The notes under the pieces: model-generated
What the model was told of the DNA's origin: nothing
What the model saw: only the letters and a program-made list of their open reading frames with translations
Database searches by the model: none
Position numbers and translations under genes: made by a program
Shown: positions 12,196 through 24,245 of the stretch, piece by piece
Layout of the letters: each line of letters begins with the position of its first letter
Numbering within the stretch: the stretch's first letter is position 1
NCBI GenBank assembly: GCA_023101885.1
Contig: JALPQD010000142.1
Location: 1,154,125-1,218,124 of the forward strand
Source: Typhlomys cinereus
Taxonomy: Eukaryota > Chordata > Mammalia > Rodentia > Platacanthomyidae
DNA: 64,000 nucleotides
Reading direction: 5' to 3'

Positions 12196-12262
12196 CACTT
12201 GTTGTCTTGAGAAAGGGTCTCACATAGCCCAAGCTAGTCTCAAACTTACTATGCATTCCTTC
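12196..12262 (-). mobile_element. B1-like SINE fragment
   Basis: Plus strand contains TTGAGAAAGGGTCTCACATA then GCCCAAGCTAGTCTCAAAC, the complement of the 7SL-derived B1 3' part. Only about 65 bp survives. Confidence 0.6.
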
Positions 12263-13091
12263 ATTGATTCTATGTCTAAAATATTCTGTGTAACCCCAAA
12301 GTTATCTCAAACTCAACAAAGGTCAGTTAAAGAACTTTAATAACTCTTGGCCTATGCTAACCCTTCTAAACCTCTGCCATTGATTAGTTACTAAGTAATA
12401 CTACCTCGCTGCTACATAGCTTTATTCTGTACCTGACTTCCCAGCAAGCCCCACAGTGCTCAGTCTCAGTATACTGCACATGGCAGAATAGAAGGGAACC
12501 CAGCATTGAGAGCAGAAAATCTTCTCAGAATCCAACTGTTGGGAAGGCAGGCTGACTTCATCAATAATCAAGTAACTACCTATATTTATTATTTAACTGC
12601 ACGTGCATTTTAAGATACACTTAATAGATATGATAAGATGTAGAGATCAGTAACGTCTTTGACAGTGCACGATGGTGGTCCTCAAATTCCCAACGTGCAG
12701 TTTTGACATGCAGCACTTTATCATCCCTGGAACCCCCTTGTCACATGAATAGTTCCCCAGAGCAAGACATGTTCAGTCCTGTGATGTTCACAACACAGCA
12801 GTTTTAGTGTCCAGATGTGATTTTTGTCTCCAGAAATGTTTTGTAAAGTCACCAGAAGCTACAGAACAGCTGGTTTTCTCAACTGTAAATTATAACCCTC
12901 ACTCTGTAATCACCTAATCGTTTCATTTTAATGCAGCCTTCCAAATGATTTTTTAAAGTGCCATCTAATACTTGGGAAACTTGTCATCTCAGGAAAAAAA
13001 ATCAGGAAAGCTTGCTTGACTTTGCTCTCCTCTTTCCCTCCTTTAGTACCTTCCTCTTTGATTTGAGCAGAGACATTTCTTTATTTTATCT
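12263..13091. other. No recognised gene or repeat
   Basis: AT-rich, stop-dense sequence in which no motif of a known family was identified. Confidence 0.4.
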
Positions 13092-13202
13092 GTTGAATTT
13101 TATTTTCAAGCCAGGGTTTGGTTACATAGGCCAGGTTGGCCTGGAACTCCTTTGGGAGAATTTAGCCTCCTGAATGCTAGTATTACAGATGAATACCACC
13201 AA
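13092..13202 (-). mobile_element. B1-like SINE
   Basis: Plus strand reads AGCCAGGGTTTGGTTACATA, GGCCAGGTTGGCCTGGAACT, then GAATGCTAGTATTACAGATG: the complement of a 7SL-derived B1 monomer. Diverged, with no clear TSD. Confidence 0.7.
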
Positions 13203-14039
13203 AGCTTTATGGAGACCTTTGTAACACCCACAGAACATCGATCAGCGTGATGTCAGGCAAATCTGGCCTTTTACAAGCATAGGGTAACCATGTGGCCAGT
13301 TGGTCAGGGGTGGTTAGTATGTACCTATGTAACTCTCAGTGATATTACTCCAAAGTTTAGGTAATTGAATATTCATTAATTGCTTAATAAGACAGTCATT
13401 GTAAGTGGAATATTTGAGAATCTAAACTCAAGGGGATTCTCTTTCTAAGAGATAATGTGGTAGATGTAGATGTATCTTGTCTTATCTGTGAGGAAAAAAA
13501 CCAGTACTTTTAAAAATATTTATAGAGTTCATGGACACTTCCATTACATAACTACAATGAATTTTTGTATTTTCACCTCTTACTATCCAATCCCATGTCC
13601 CCTCTCATGCCACTTCATACTTTCGCCTTTCCAGCCAGTCTCCTTCCTACATTCACATCTTGTTGCATGTGTGAGCCATCTGGTTTTATCTAGGATGCCT
13701 GTACTGGCATGTGTCTGAGTACTTGTTGGGGGCATCAGTGGATAAATCACTGAATAGAGTAGCTTCCCTTCTCATGTCTGGCATCATCCTTCAATAACAT
13801 CTTAAGAAGGTATAGTCTCTTAGATCTTCCCCTTCCATAAATGCAGATAGGCCAAGTATCATCCAGTCCTGAGATAGTGGATGTTACTACACTGGGTTCT
13901 TGGGTATAGCAGCCCTGTCATGACTAAAGTATACTGTCAACAGCACCTCTCCCCAGACACTTTTCATTAGGCTCCCCAGCAGCTCCCAAGTGGTTTTTCT
14001 GATTCTGGTTGTCTCCCACAAATCTACCTTCCTTTTGCT
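13203..14039. other. No recognised gene or repeat
   Basis: Includes a pyrimidine-rich patch at 13,570-13,650. No long frame and no recognised family. Confidence 0.4.
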
Positions 14040-14215
14040 ATCTGTGAATGTGCGTACATGTGTGTGTGTGTGAGTATATGTGTGTGTGTACCACAGGGCA
14101 CTTGAATGTGTGTGCCTGTGGACTCCCAAGGGTTAAATCAGGAATCATACTGAATTGCTCTACCTCCTTATTGCTTTTACTTTGGGGTTTCCCAGGCTTT
14201 GCCTGAAGAACCAGA
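14040..14215 (-). mobile_element. Partial B2-superfamily-like SINE (3' part)
   Basis: Plus strand shows a GT-rich tail followed by ACCACAGGGCACTTGAATGT, CCCAAGGGTTAAATCAGGAA and GGGGTTTCCCAGGCTTTGCC. These are the same blocks as in the copies at 61-300 and 14,262-14,520, but the tRNA-like head is absent. It lies in tandem with the next copy. Confidence 0.65.
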
Positions 14216-14261
14216 ATTATAGGCCATCATTATATTTCTCCAGCATTTTGTTATTGTTGTA

Positions 14262-14520
14262 TAGTTGTGTGGGACTGTTTGTGTGGTTAGTGTGTAGAAG
14301 AGTGCACTGTGTGTGTCTGTGGAGGCCCAAGGGTGACTTCAGGAGTCATCCTGGATTTTTCTGTGGTTTTACAAGCTCTGCCTTCTAGGGCCAGAGGTGC
14401 AGGCTGCCCCCATTTCTGCACGGCCTTTTTATGTGGGATCTGGTATCCGAACTCAGGTCCTTTTGCTTGTGACGCAAAGGCTTTATGTAACCACCAAACC
14501 ATTTCCCCAGCCCTCCATCA
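14262..14520 (-). mobile_element. Old B2-superfamily-like SINE
   Basis: The complement of the family: tail side GTGTAGAAGAGTGCACTGTG, body GGAGGCCCAAGGGTGACTTC, then TATGTGGGATCTGGTATCCG and the decayed head ending CCATTTCCCCAGCCCT. It belongs to the older subfamily that lacks the CGTATAGACGCC block. Confidence 0.75.
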
Positions 14521-14955
14521 AATCCACCTTTTTTGTGTCATTTCTCCCTGGTCAGGATCCTTTGATGGTGATATCCAAATTCATCCTGTGATTTGTAGTA
14601 TCCTCTCTTCTGGATCTCTCTGTGTTTTATAAAATTCACTTACTGCCATCCTTACAGAAGAGCCTTCTAAACGTTCCATGTCTTAATCTTTCAATGTCAA
14701 AAAATTCGTTGCCAGTGAAATTAAGTTAAGGATCCTGAGACAGAAGATTTGGTTACATTTATATGGAATGGGGCTATGTTGCTAGGATGTGGCTTTTCTA
14801 AGAGGAAGCTGAGCAGGTGAAAGAGCAAAAAGAAGGGAGGGATCCGTATTGTAGAGAGGAGGGTGTAATGACTTTCATTCTGAAGATGAATGACAGATCC
14901 ATGAGCCATGGAAGCAGGAGAACCAGGATAAGAGCAAGAATTCTCCCCAACTCTT
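14521..14955. other. No recognised gene or repeat
   Basis: Unremarkable sequence between two SINEs. No family recognised. Confidence 0.4.
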
Positions 14956-14967
14956 AGAAATCAGCCC

Positions 14968-15284
14968 GAGTGGGCTGTAGAGGTGGCTCACGGGTTAAGC
15001 CTCCGCCTTACAGGCAGAAGGTCCTGAGTTCGGGTCCCAGATCCCACGTATAGACGCCAGGCAGAAGCGGGGGCGGCCTGCGCTTCTGGTCCTGGTAGGG
15101 CGGAGCCTTGTGAATCCCGAGGCAGAAGGAGGTGGAGGCGTCTATGGTGGTTCGCGAATTCGTCCGTGTTCTACACATACACAGACACACACACATACAC
15201 AGACACAGACACACACACACGCACACACACACGCACATGCGCACAGTTGAATAAATAATAATAATAAAAAATTAAAAAAAAAAA
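14968..15284 (+). mobile_element. Young B2-superfamily-like SINE with 12-bp TSD
   Basis: Head GAGGTGGCTCACGGGTTAAG carries an A-box-like TGGCTCACGGG. The B box is GAGTTCGGGTCCC. The body includes CACGTATAGACGCC and TTCTGGTCCTGGTAGGGCGG, and the tail is a CA-rich stretch then GTTGAATAAATAATAATA and poly(A). The direct repeat AGAAATCAGCCC flanks it at 14,956-14,967 and 15,285-15,296. It lacks the GAGTAAACAAGGA block found in three other copies, so it is the shorter young subtype. Confidence 0.9.
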
Positions 15285-15294
15285 AGAAATCAGC

Positions 15295-15420
15295 CCAATT
15301 GACACCGGACTTTTGCCCTGTGAGATGTGGATTAGACTTCTGACCTCCAGAACTGTGAATGCAGTACATTTCTGCCGTTCTAAGCCGCTGTACTTGTGGT
15401 ACATGTTTTAGCAGCTGCAG
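15295..15420 (+). mobile_element. MLT1/MST-like LTR fragment
   Basis: Contains GACTTCTGACCTCCAGAACTGTGA, written here as its parts GACTTCTGACC and TCCAGAACTGTGA, then CATTTCTGCCGTTCTAAGCC and TGTACTTGTGGTACATG. This order is typical of the 3' part of ancient MaLR LTRs. Confidence 0.55.
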
Positions 15421-18028
15421 ACAGCAAGGATTCCCACCTGGATGCTTTGTGCTCTGAGAACACCCGGCAGTCCACCGGACGCTCCTGCCCACGCATGTGC
15501 TTTCCTCCTGTTGCTCTTTTGCTTCCGTCTGCACTGTCGGGAATGTTCATTTCTTATGCTATCCCCATCACCGTGGGTGTTGCCATGCCCAGAAAATGTG
15601 AGTGAGTGGAGACAGTCAGTGTCCTTCCTCAGATCCTCCGACGACTTCACTCATCTTGCTCTGTCATTGCTTTTGCCAAGTTTCATTAATGTTGTCCATG
15701 TAACTCCTAACTTTAGGAGTCTGAGATATCGCTAAAGGGACTACATATTGTGTGCTTCATTGTGTGCTTCTCTTACTCCAAGTCTCTGGATGCTTAATAG
15801 TCCTTTATTATATGATTTATGAAACAAAGTCAAAAAATTTAATTCCAAAAGTACTTCTTGAAGCCATACTTATCTTTTGTCCATTTTCCAGTGATGTGGT
15901 GGAAGAAACTAGCATGTTCTGTGCAGTGGTAGGACAAGTGTGATTTGCTGATCTTACTGAGACTTTATTGGAAAGTTCTGGGTCTCATTCCTTCCCTTAG
16001 TGTGGGTTTTCAGCAGCCCTGCCTCAGAGTATCTGAGGAGACTTTCCTCTCAGCTGGACTGGCACTCCAGGGTGCAGCAATCCAGGTTCTAAGCTCATTG
16101 GGTGAAAGGGGAGCACCCACTTAAAGAGTCTTAAGTAGGGAGAAAGAGCAGACAGAGCACAGGGTAGTTTAAGGAGGACAAGCTGAACCAGAGAAGCCCG
16201 CTTAGGAAAGTGCCTTGGAACTTAGTGAAAAGCACAATGTACGTTCATGTGTATGTGATTCAAGGGGAAATGGCTCCAAGCTAGAAGCATTTTGCTCCAG
16301 TTCTAGTCCAGCTGGACTGTGCCTCTGTTAGCTCTCTGTCTTGCCCTCTTATCTCACCTCTCCTCCTCTACTTGGGTTGCTGTTCTCTCGGCCTCTGCCT
16401 GTTGCACATTGGAACCCACTTAACCATTGAACTTCAACTTCTAAAACGAGCCTAGCTCTTGGTGAACTATTTCACACTCTGGACCAGGGCCTGAGAATAG
16501 TTGGTAACCGTAACAGCAGCTGAAGAGGAACGCTTCCTCAAGATGACGTCCACTCCACATCTTTCTTCATCTTTTCAGAGTAAAGCAAGCGGATTCTCAG
16601 AATGGCAGTGAAGTTTGCTAGAGAGGCCCAAGAGCATCCTCTGCATATCTTCCGTGCACCATTATTTAAATGTCTTCTCCTCTTTGCTGCTTTTTATCGT
16701 TTATAGCTGTGCGTTCATGCTGCTGGTCCCTGGGCACTGCAGTTTGCATTGCAGTGTTGAGGCCTCTGTTAGATGTTTGCAAATTATGGGCCCAGGGCTG
16801 AGGCTCTGTATGTCTGAGCTGCTTCCACAGAGTCAGAAGATGCTGTGCATACATGAGTGTAACTCTGGTAATAAAGAACCTTTTGTTTTTCATACTCACA
16901 GCTTAAAATTTAAGAATAGGGGCAGGCCCGCCATAAAAGACAGAGGAGAACTGCAGTGAAGCTCTGTGAAGAAGGCTGCGTGAGCCATAACAACCACACA
17001 CGCATTACACATGGGAGGAGGCTGAGAACATTTTCCTGGGAACAAACAATGTTCCCCCCCATCCGTCTTCCTGTTCAGGAAGGATATGTTCTGCATTCCG
17101 AAGTCCCCACAGGCATGGAGACATTTTAGAGACAGCTAGAATCACTGGACTGGGAAGTTGGGGACAGAGAAATTGGCTCCATCCAGGGAAATCACAGACT
17201 ATCACTGTCAGAGGACACGATTTTCATATAGATGTGTTCAGCTCATTCGGATTTTATCAGGAGACAGGGTTGTTGTGATTTTGAACGCATGGGACAATAA
17301 TGGAGAAGAGTTTGCAGAAGGTTAAGTTGACCTGGGTTCATTGCTAGTCTCATTTCACCTTCTGGTGACTTAGTCACCCAATACCAAGAACTTGGGGTCT
17401 TTATCATGAGGTAGAAGAAGATTATCTCCAAGGTTCTTTCTGTGTTTAATGTTCTAGTTCTGTTAGCATGTCAGATCTAATTTAGAAGGTTCATCGTCTA
17501 TGGGCACCAAAGCAAAATGCTTACTTGGGGAATGCTACTCCAACATTAAGCGGTGTGAGGAGGCTAGAAGGCTATCAAATCTATTATCTCAACTGACCTA
17601 TCCTTTCTTGGTCAGCCTAGACAAAGAACATTCTACTTTGCTTCCCAAACCCAAGATTTGCTATAGGGTTAATGTGTGTGAAGTTGTGTGTTTAAGGAGC
17701 AAGGAGGCACAGAGAGATGGGGGAAGGGGGTGGGGGAAGAGACCCCATGAAGTGACATGTTGCATCACATGGACCAGAGCTTGAATGCAGTCCCATGGTA
17801 ATGTCTTAGAAAAACAGCAATTGAAAGGGACAAGCTTAACTCTAGGCAATATTCTGCTACTCAGTTCTCTGCCCTTTGATTACAAGTCTGTGTTTCAGAA
17901 GATTTATATGCAGTCAAACAATATCAGGTCCTAGGAAATTAATAATTTTATTTTTTTTAGAAAAATGATAAATGAAGATACCATGATGGCCCCATGACTT
18001 TGTATGTAGCTAAAAAAATAGAAAAGTT
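15421..18028. other. No recognised gene or repeat
   Basis: About 2.6 kb. The largest frame is 114 codons (16,615-16,959) with no recognisable domain. A G-rich patch lies at 17,720-17,740. No SINE, LTR or L1 motif was identified; the content appears to be old single-copy DNA. Confidence 0.4.
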
Positions 18029-18055
18029 ATTGATTGATTGATTGATTGATTGATT
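18029..18055. repeat. (ATTG)n microsatellite
   Basis: Six to seven tandem TTGA/ATTG units. Confidence 0.9.
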
Positions 18056-18379
18056 TTTAACAGGGAGGTCTCCTTATGTCCAGAAAGCCATTATACAGTC
18101 ATTCTGTTTCTTGACATAAATAAAATGTTTTCTCATTATTGTGAGGAATATATAAACCATAACAGCAGGAATAATCTATAAAGATAATTATGAACCCAAG
18201 TCTTCTTTTCTGAACAGTGTAATCAACATGTATGCTAAAAGGCAGGCAGCCCTGGCCTCAACTCTTGCACCGTGAGCCCTTGCTTGCCATTGGGAGAATT
18301 CTATATCTTCCTAAAGGTCTATTTTCTTTCCGATGCAAAGGAGACTGCACTTTAGGAGATGGCTATGAAAGCTGGAGAT

Positions 18380-18599
18380 AGTGCTCGCGTGTGCAAGAGG
18401 AGTAAATAAAAATGGGAGGATGGGTAGTGGGTCCCCAAATGCACGCCAATGGTGGGGTTGAAGGTGGGACCACTGAGAGGTGATGGTACAGCATGAGACG
18501 AATCAGTAAATAAAAGGGGAGGGGGGTGGCAGAAATGGAGAAGGGAGGGGGACAAGAAAACATTCTTCGTAAGAAATGGTTAACAATGGACGAGAACAA
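18380..18599. repeat. Degenerate G/A-rich low-complexity sequence
   Basis: G- and A-rich on the plus strand with scattered C and T, leading into the denser purine block at 18,600. No internal unit is stable enough to define. Confidence 0.5.
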
Positions 18600-18960
18600 A
18601 TAAGAAATTACAAAAAATTCGGGAGGAGATTGTGGGGAGTGTGAGCGGATGAGGAGGAGGAGTGAGGGCAGAGAGGGAGGAGAGGGAGAGAGGCAGCAAG
18701 AAGAAGGGGGGGAGGGGCGTGGAGGGAGGGAGGAGGGAAGGGCGGGCGAGGTCTGGAGGGGGAGGAGGAGGCGGAGGAGTTCAGCGGGTAGGGAGGGAGG
18801 GAGTGTAGGGAGGAGGGAGGAGGCTGAGGGCTGGTGGGATGTAGTGCGGGAGTCAATACGGTAAAAAGCCGAGATGAGGGGCTAGGGAGAGGAGTGTTTG
18901 TAGTTGGAAGGAGAGATCGAGGGAGCGGTTACAGCGGGATGAGTGGAATGATGACATGGT
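18600..18960. repeat. Purine-rich (GGA/GGGA) low-complexity block
   Basis: Almost entirely G and A on the plus strand, with repeated GGAGG and GAGGGAG words and a few C or T interruptions. The resulting open frames on both strands are artefacts of composition. Followed at once by a pyrimidine-rich block. Confidence 0.85.
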
Positions 18961-18974
18961 CATACGTAGGGAGG

Positions 18975-19116
18975 TACTTTACTTTCCTTCCTTTCCTTTC
19001 CTTTTTCCTTCCTTCTTCCTTCCTTCCTTCCTTCCTTCCCTTCCTTTTTTCTTTTTTCTTTCTTCTTTCTTTCTTTCTTTCTTTCTTTTCTTTCTTTCAA
19101 CTTTCTGTCTTTCTTT
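18975..19116. repeat. (CTTT/CCTT)n pyrimidine tract
   Basis: Tandem CCTT and CTTT units on the plus strand, contiguous with the tail side of the minus-strand SINE at 19,117. The tract likely grew from the SINE tail. Confidence 0.9.
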
Positions 19117-19340
19117 CCTTCTGTGTGTGTTATCAGAAGCACTGTGTGTACCTATGGAGGCCCAAGGATGACTCTGGGAATCATCCTGAATTGTTCTACC
19201 TTGTTTTACATTGCTCTGGGATTTCCCAGGCTCTGCCTTCCAGGGCCATATGTACAGGCTATCTGCCATTTTCACATAGCATCCAGTATTTGAATTCAAG
19301 TCCTTCTGCTTGTGAGAAAGACACATCTTTCCAGCCCCTC
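19117..19340 (-). mobile_element. Old B2-superfamily-like SINE
   Basis: The complement of the family blocks: TATCAGAAGCACTGTGTGTA, CCTATGGAGGCCCAAGGATG, GGGATTTCCCAGGCTCTGCC and a decayed head ending CATCTTTCCAGCCCC. Same older subfamily as the copies at 61 and 14,262. Confidence 0.75.
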
Positions 19341-20944
19341 AAGCCTTTTGAAAAATGCATGAGGCCCACTGCATTCAGGTTGCCTGCATGAACACAAATG
19401 TGGGCTATTTACTTACCAAAATCTACACTGCTGAGGAATCAGACTCTTCTCCCTCCAGTTCCTCAGAGAGGGATGGTCCCTCCTTGCTCCATGATGGAGT
19501 GTTGATGGGCCCCGTCTTGCACAGATCTAGTGCAGGCAGCCACTGCTGCTGTAAGGTCATGCATGCAGCAGCAATGGCATGTCTGGAAGACTGCATTTCG
19601 TAGCACCTCTTCCCATTCTCAGGCTCTGACGTTCTGTCTCCATTCCTTGAGCCTTGGAGAGGGTGACAATCAGATGTTCTGGTTAGGGATGACCACTCAG
19701 AAGTCACAGATTCTCAGCACTTCAGCCAGTTATGAATCTCTGCATTAGTGTTGCCCACCAAAAACAGATACTTCTCTGACCAAGGCTGAGAATGGCACTA
19801 TAGTTGTGTATTTATATACAAAGATCAGAAATCGTGGGCAAACACCACAAGATGCTTAGACATGATTCTCAGGAGAATCCAACCATATTGGGAGCTCTGT
19901 TCCAGATTCCCAACTTCATCCAGACTCATGGGAAATAACAAACTGTTGTTTATAAGCCACCTGCCCATTACTACTTTTCTGTGTTGGGTCAGATGGACCA
20001 AGACACATGTAGATGACCTGGTCATTGCAACACTTCTAGCTGCTACACACCTGTATTAGGATACAAAGGACCAATGTATTCCCTGTTAACATGAATGCAC
20101 CTTGCAGTTACTCCTCAGTACACCTGGAGTGTCCGCCCATGGTCATGGTTAGGATGAGCACCCTTGGTCACATTATAGCCCACACCATGAATCAAAATGT
20201 TTCTCTCAAATTTTGTGTCTTCTTCAAAACATCTTATGATTGATTTTTAGGTAGATCCTTCTCTTTGTGAGATGTGAAGCTGAACTGGATGTGTCTAGAA
20301 TTGCTTCCAGAAACATAGAAAACTCATGGGGAACCCACAGTAAGGGAACTAAGGAAACATTCAAACACAAGATAGCTGAAATGCAGTCCTGATGCTCAGA
20401 ACATTTGGCAGCCTCTCATCAAAACCAACCAACCAACTAACCAACTGTTCAAACTGACTAAACAACAATAAACCATATGACAACACACCAAACAATAGCA
20501 AGATAATGAAAAGAAATGGCAGCACCCCAGTGTGGTCTGTAGTCATCTAAGCCCTTTTGTCACATTTCCCACACTCTTCTGATTGCATCTCTGTCAGTCC
20601 AACACACATCCTCCCATCAGTTGATGACCCACATTCTTTAAGGAATGATTTCAAACTCAATTTCTTTACTATGCAGAACTAAATACAAGATTTTATCATT
20701 ATATAATCAATTTTTTTCCAGCTTAAGATAAATAGCAAACCTCAGAGTAGAAAAATTGAGATGAGTGCTAAAATATTTTCATGGCAAAACTTTCATTTGG
20801 GTGTTTACTGTGGGTCATAGAATGTGTTAAAATGTCAGTGCATAGAATTAGCCTTGCTCTAAATCTGTAGATGCGCAGAGGACAGGTTTGTTTATGTTAT
20901 GTGCAAGGAATAACCACCCTACTGAGCATGCTTGACAAACCTCA
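19341..20944. other. No recognised gene or repeat
   Basis: About 1.6 kb with short frames only and mixed composition. No family recognised. Confidence 0.4.
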
Positions 20945-21770
20945 GCCCTCCGTTGAGAGTGGTCTGAGAGGGGGGAAAAGGGAATGCCAAGGGAGGGGAC
21001 TGGGAGGGTGAGGGATGGAGGGAGAGGGGCAAAGAAAAGTCAATACACAGAGAGGAAAAGGAGGGGGAGACAGCCAGCAAGATACGGCAGCCGGGAGAAC
21101 GAAAGAGAGGTCCACTAAGGAAAGATCCGGGCGGGACAGGGCGGGACGCACGGAAGTAAGTGGCGGCACGAAGAGAGAAAGACAGACAGACACGTCAAGA
21201 ACGACGTGGCAGAAAGGGGCAAGACAGCACGAGAAAGAGGGACGGAAGGATGAGGAAGAATGAGGCAGGGTGGAACCGGAAGAAAGGATAAAGAGACCAA
21301 GGACCAAGCAGACCGGAGGGGGCGACGGAAGGCAGGCGAGGCAGGACGGCAGGGACGTCGCCCGCACGCAGGGAACATACGCGCCGCGAACACAGCACCT
21401 TGACAGGCACAGAACGGAGCACAGTGCGGCAGGAGTGGGGGGGGGGGGGGGCACGTCGCGGGAGGGGTCAGCCCGATGGGGAACGCAAGGTGGCGCCCGC
21501 AGGAAGTCGAAGTGAAGGAAGGAGGACGTGAATGCAGGACAGAAGGAAGGACTAGTGAAGGCGGAAGGCCGAAAGGAAGGAAGGAAGGAAGTACGTCCGT
21601 AAGAAGGCAGGAAGACTGACTGAGGAGGCAGGAAGGAAGTGACGGGAGGACAGGAATGAAGAATGGACGGAAGGAATGAAGGACAATTAGGCAGGACGAG
21701 TGGAAGAATGCCAAGAACCGACCACAGTAAGTGAAAGACAGCAAAGCACGACACATGAATCCAAGATGTT
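20945..21770. repeat. Purine-skewed, CpG-rich degenerate repeat block
   Basis: The plus strand is dominated by G and A with recurring GGAAGG, GGACGG and GGAGG words but no constant period. From 21,121 to 21,540 I counted by hand about 37 CpG dinucleotides, far above the rest of the window. A 15-nt G run lies near 21,437-21,451. The 270-codon minus-strand frame across it (Ser/Pro/Leu-rich) is what a purine-rich strand gives by chance, because stop codons on the complement become rare. It could be a degenerate minisatellite, a CpG island, or a poorly resolved tandem repeat. Confidence 0.7.
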
Positions 21771-21969
21771 AGAATGAAATAAAAGTTAGACCTTCCTTTA
21801 GCGTAATTCTTTCTTGAATGCAGGATATGAAAGTCACGTAATTAATGAATTACAGGCAGGACCGTGCAGTCCGGACTGAAGTTCATTGCCGGACGGAAGG
21901 GCGGACTTCAGGCAAGTAGTTCAAAAAACCAAGAGCGTAAGAACGAACTCCCTTCAGATATACTTACAT

Positions 21970-22260
21970 ACCGCCCTCTCACTTCCCCTCCAATCACCTC
22001 CCATCCTCATTCCTTTCCTTCCTTCCTTCCTTCCTTCCTTCCTTCCTTCTCCTTTCCTTCCTTCCTTCCATTCCTTCCATTTCTTCCTTCCATTCTTTCC
22101 ATTTCTTCCTCCCTCCGCCCCCTCCCTTCCTCCCTCCCTCCTTCCCTCCTTCCTTCCTTCTTCTTTCCTTCATTTTCCTTCCTCTTTCCTTCCTTCTGTC
22201 ACTCCACCACTCTTTCTTCCCTCTCTCCCACTTCTGTCTGTCTGTGTGTCTACCCATTTG
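21970..22260. repeat. (CCTT)n/(TTCC)n pyrimidine-rich block
   Basis: A perfect CCTT run near 22,012-22,048, followed by degenerate TTCC, TCCC and CTTC words. Strand-complementary in composition to the purine block 200 bp upstream. Confidence 0.9.
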
Positions 22261-24090
22261 TTTCTATTAATTTGCTCCCTAGCTTCACAAAATCAGCCTC
22301 CTCTACCCATTTTGCCATCTCCTTACCCACATCTGGTCTTTATTTCCTTTCACAGCTTAGAGATAGAACTGAGGAAGGATCCTTCTTTTGAATTTTCATC
22401 ATCAAATGAAACCAGTAATCTTCAACTCTCATAGTTTCTTTGAGATATTTGATTTCAAAAGCCTTTTCTTGAAGAGCTCTGTCTTCCAGAGGTGAGTGAC
22501 ATTCTGGAGTTAAGTCTCTTCCTTTAACTCAAGGAGGAAAGAAGGTCATTTTCCAAATACAGAGAGGGGTGTTCTCATAGTTTTTACATTTATTGCCAAA
22601 CTGTTTCAGGGTGCTATTGGTTCATGAAACTTTATGTTCAAGAAACCTGGGATGACTCCATGAGACTGTCTGGACTCTTCTACCAAGGTGATGGTAGGTA
22701 TTTATAGCTCCATGATCACTTACACTTTAAAACCAAATGGCTAACTTCCCCTGACCAATTAAGTCGTATCTTCTCCAGTAAATAGAAAGAAAATAAATTA
22801 TTAATAGTTTCCTAGCTTCATTATTTATATATTTTTCATGATTTAACTTGGAGCATGACAAGTTTTAGATTTTTAATAGAATGTTTATGTAAACAATTTA
22901 AAACTACAATTGGTGCTCAAGGCAATAACATCAATAATTATGATTACATGCTATGAGCTATTAATACATTCTGCATTGTGATTATCATCATATTATAAGC
23001 ATAATTTCCATCACAAAGTGCAACTATTTATTATAAGTAGTATGATTAGAACTTACTAGATGCACATAAAATACTGAACAACAAAAACTATCTTTCCCCC
23101 AAATACACAGCTAATAAAGTCAAGATGTAAGTGGAAATGAGTAGTCATATGTATCTATGTGTGTGTATATAATGGATATAACGATAAATCATCCTTGTGC
23201 TTGTTTTTCAGATCAGATTGGGTATATTCACGGTAGTAAGGTTAAGATAAAGCTCAAACTTGCAATCCTTTTGCGACACTCTCTTTAGTTTTCGCCTATG
23301 GTCATGGATCCTTGCTCAGCTTAGTCTATTGTCAAAGAAGTGGTATAATTAGCATAAAAACATTTTTATTATAAAAGTCACACATTTTTACTTGTGAAAG
23401 ATGAGACAATTATTTATGGGTATCAATAATTTGTAGAACTGAAAAAGGAGATTAAATAAATGGAAACTGACTTAGGAGAATATGGAAAATGACCCCTACA
23501 ACCTTAGTAAAGAGAAGATGGACAGCAAACAGCAGTCTGTGCTGCCACGCTTTGGAAAGGCCCAGAAAGAAGCTGCATCCACACTCGTGTTACAGTAATG
23601 AAACTCCAGGGATACTCTTGGAGTTTATTGAGCTCCATTTTGCGAATCTTCCATTGTAAGTGATTTCGAGCTTTCAGAGACTTTAGCCTGTTGCTAATTC
23701 AGGCATCTCAAAGCAGGGCATAAATGTGGAACTGGAAGCAAGAAATCAATGATCACTTAGAAGCTTGATAAGTGTGACCTGCTCTTCAGCAAAGGACTTC
23801 TGCAAGCTCAGCCAAGTGCTTGTTCTTAGGCAATGAACTAGAAGGTTCCAGAGCCCAGGCACAGGATAGGAAGTGTGCAGTATGGAAACAGAGGAACATT
23901 GAGCTGCCATTCCATAAGACACCCCTGGCCTGCCTTCTACCGCACAGCTCTCAGGGTGCCACACGAGTGGCAGTCACAAGTGGGCAGCTTAAAGATGCTT
24001 CTCCAACAAAACCAACCAGAACCAGAAGAAAGATTTTCAAGCATCAATCAACCTTTAGGCAAGCTCCATTGAAACTTTTTTTTTATTGAA
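22261..24090. other. AT-rich sequence, no recognised gene or repeat
   Basis: 22,750-23,450 is markedly AT-rich with no frames of note. Nothing family-specific was identified up to the duplicated segment at 24,091. Confidence 0.4.
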
Positions 24091-24245
24091 CCCCCAAATC
24101 AATAAACCTTTATCACCCACAGAACACTTCTGGTCATGTTTTTAATCGGTTGTCTCTTTGCGTGAATGGTCTGTCAGAGGTCATCAGGAATTTGCTGGAT
24201 GTCTCCTAACTGTAAAATTGAGATGAAAATAAATCCACAGAGGAA
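24091..24245 (+). repeat. Direct duplication, copy 1 (155 bp)
   Basis: Runs from CCCCCAAATCAATAAACC to AATCCACAGAGGAA. Nearly identical to 24,793-24,945, differing by a handful of substitutions and two single-base indels. It is not a repeat family I recognise. Confidence 0.9.

Noticed and set aside
14968..15040. tRNA gene with A and B boxes
   Set aside because: The boxes belong to the head of a SINE with a long body, poly(A) and TSD. No complete cloverleaf with matched acceptor stem is visible, and the same head recurs in at least five copies.
20942..21754. 270-codon minus-strand open frame, longest non-L1 frame in the window
   Set aside because: It lies wholly in a purine-skewed block. The complement is C/T-rich, so stop codons are rare and the Ser/Pro/Leu/Phe-rich translation is compositional. 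A second overlapping 213-codon frame shows the same bias.
21864..22434. Overlapping 175- and 182-codon frames rich in Pro, Ser, Phe and Leu
   Set aside because: They translate a CCTT-type pyrimidine repeat in two frames. Two long frames on the same strand over a simple repeat indicate composition, not coding.
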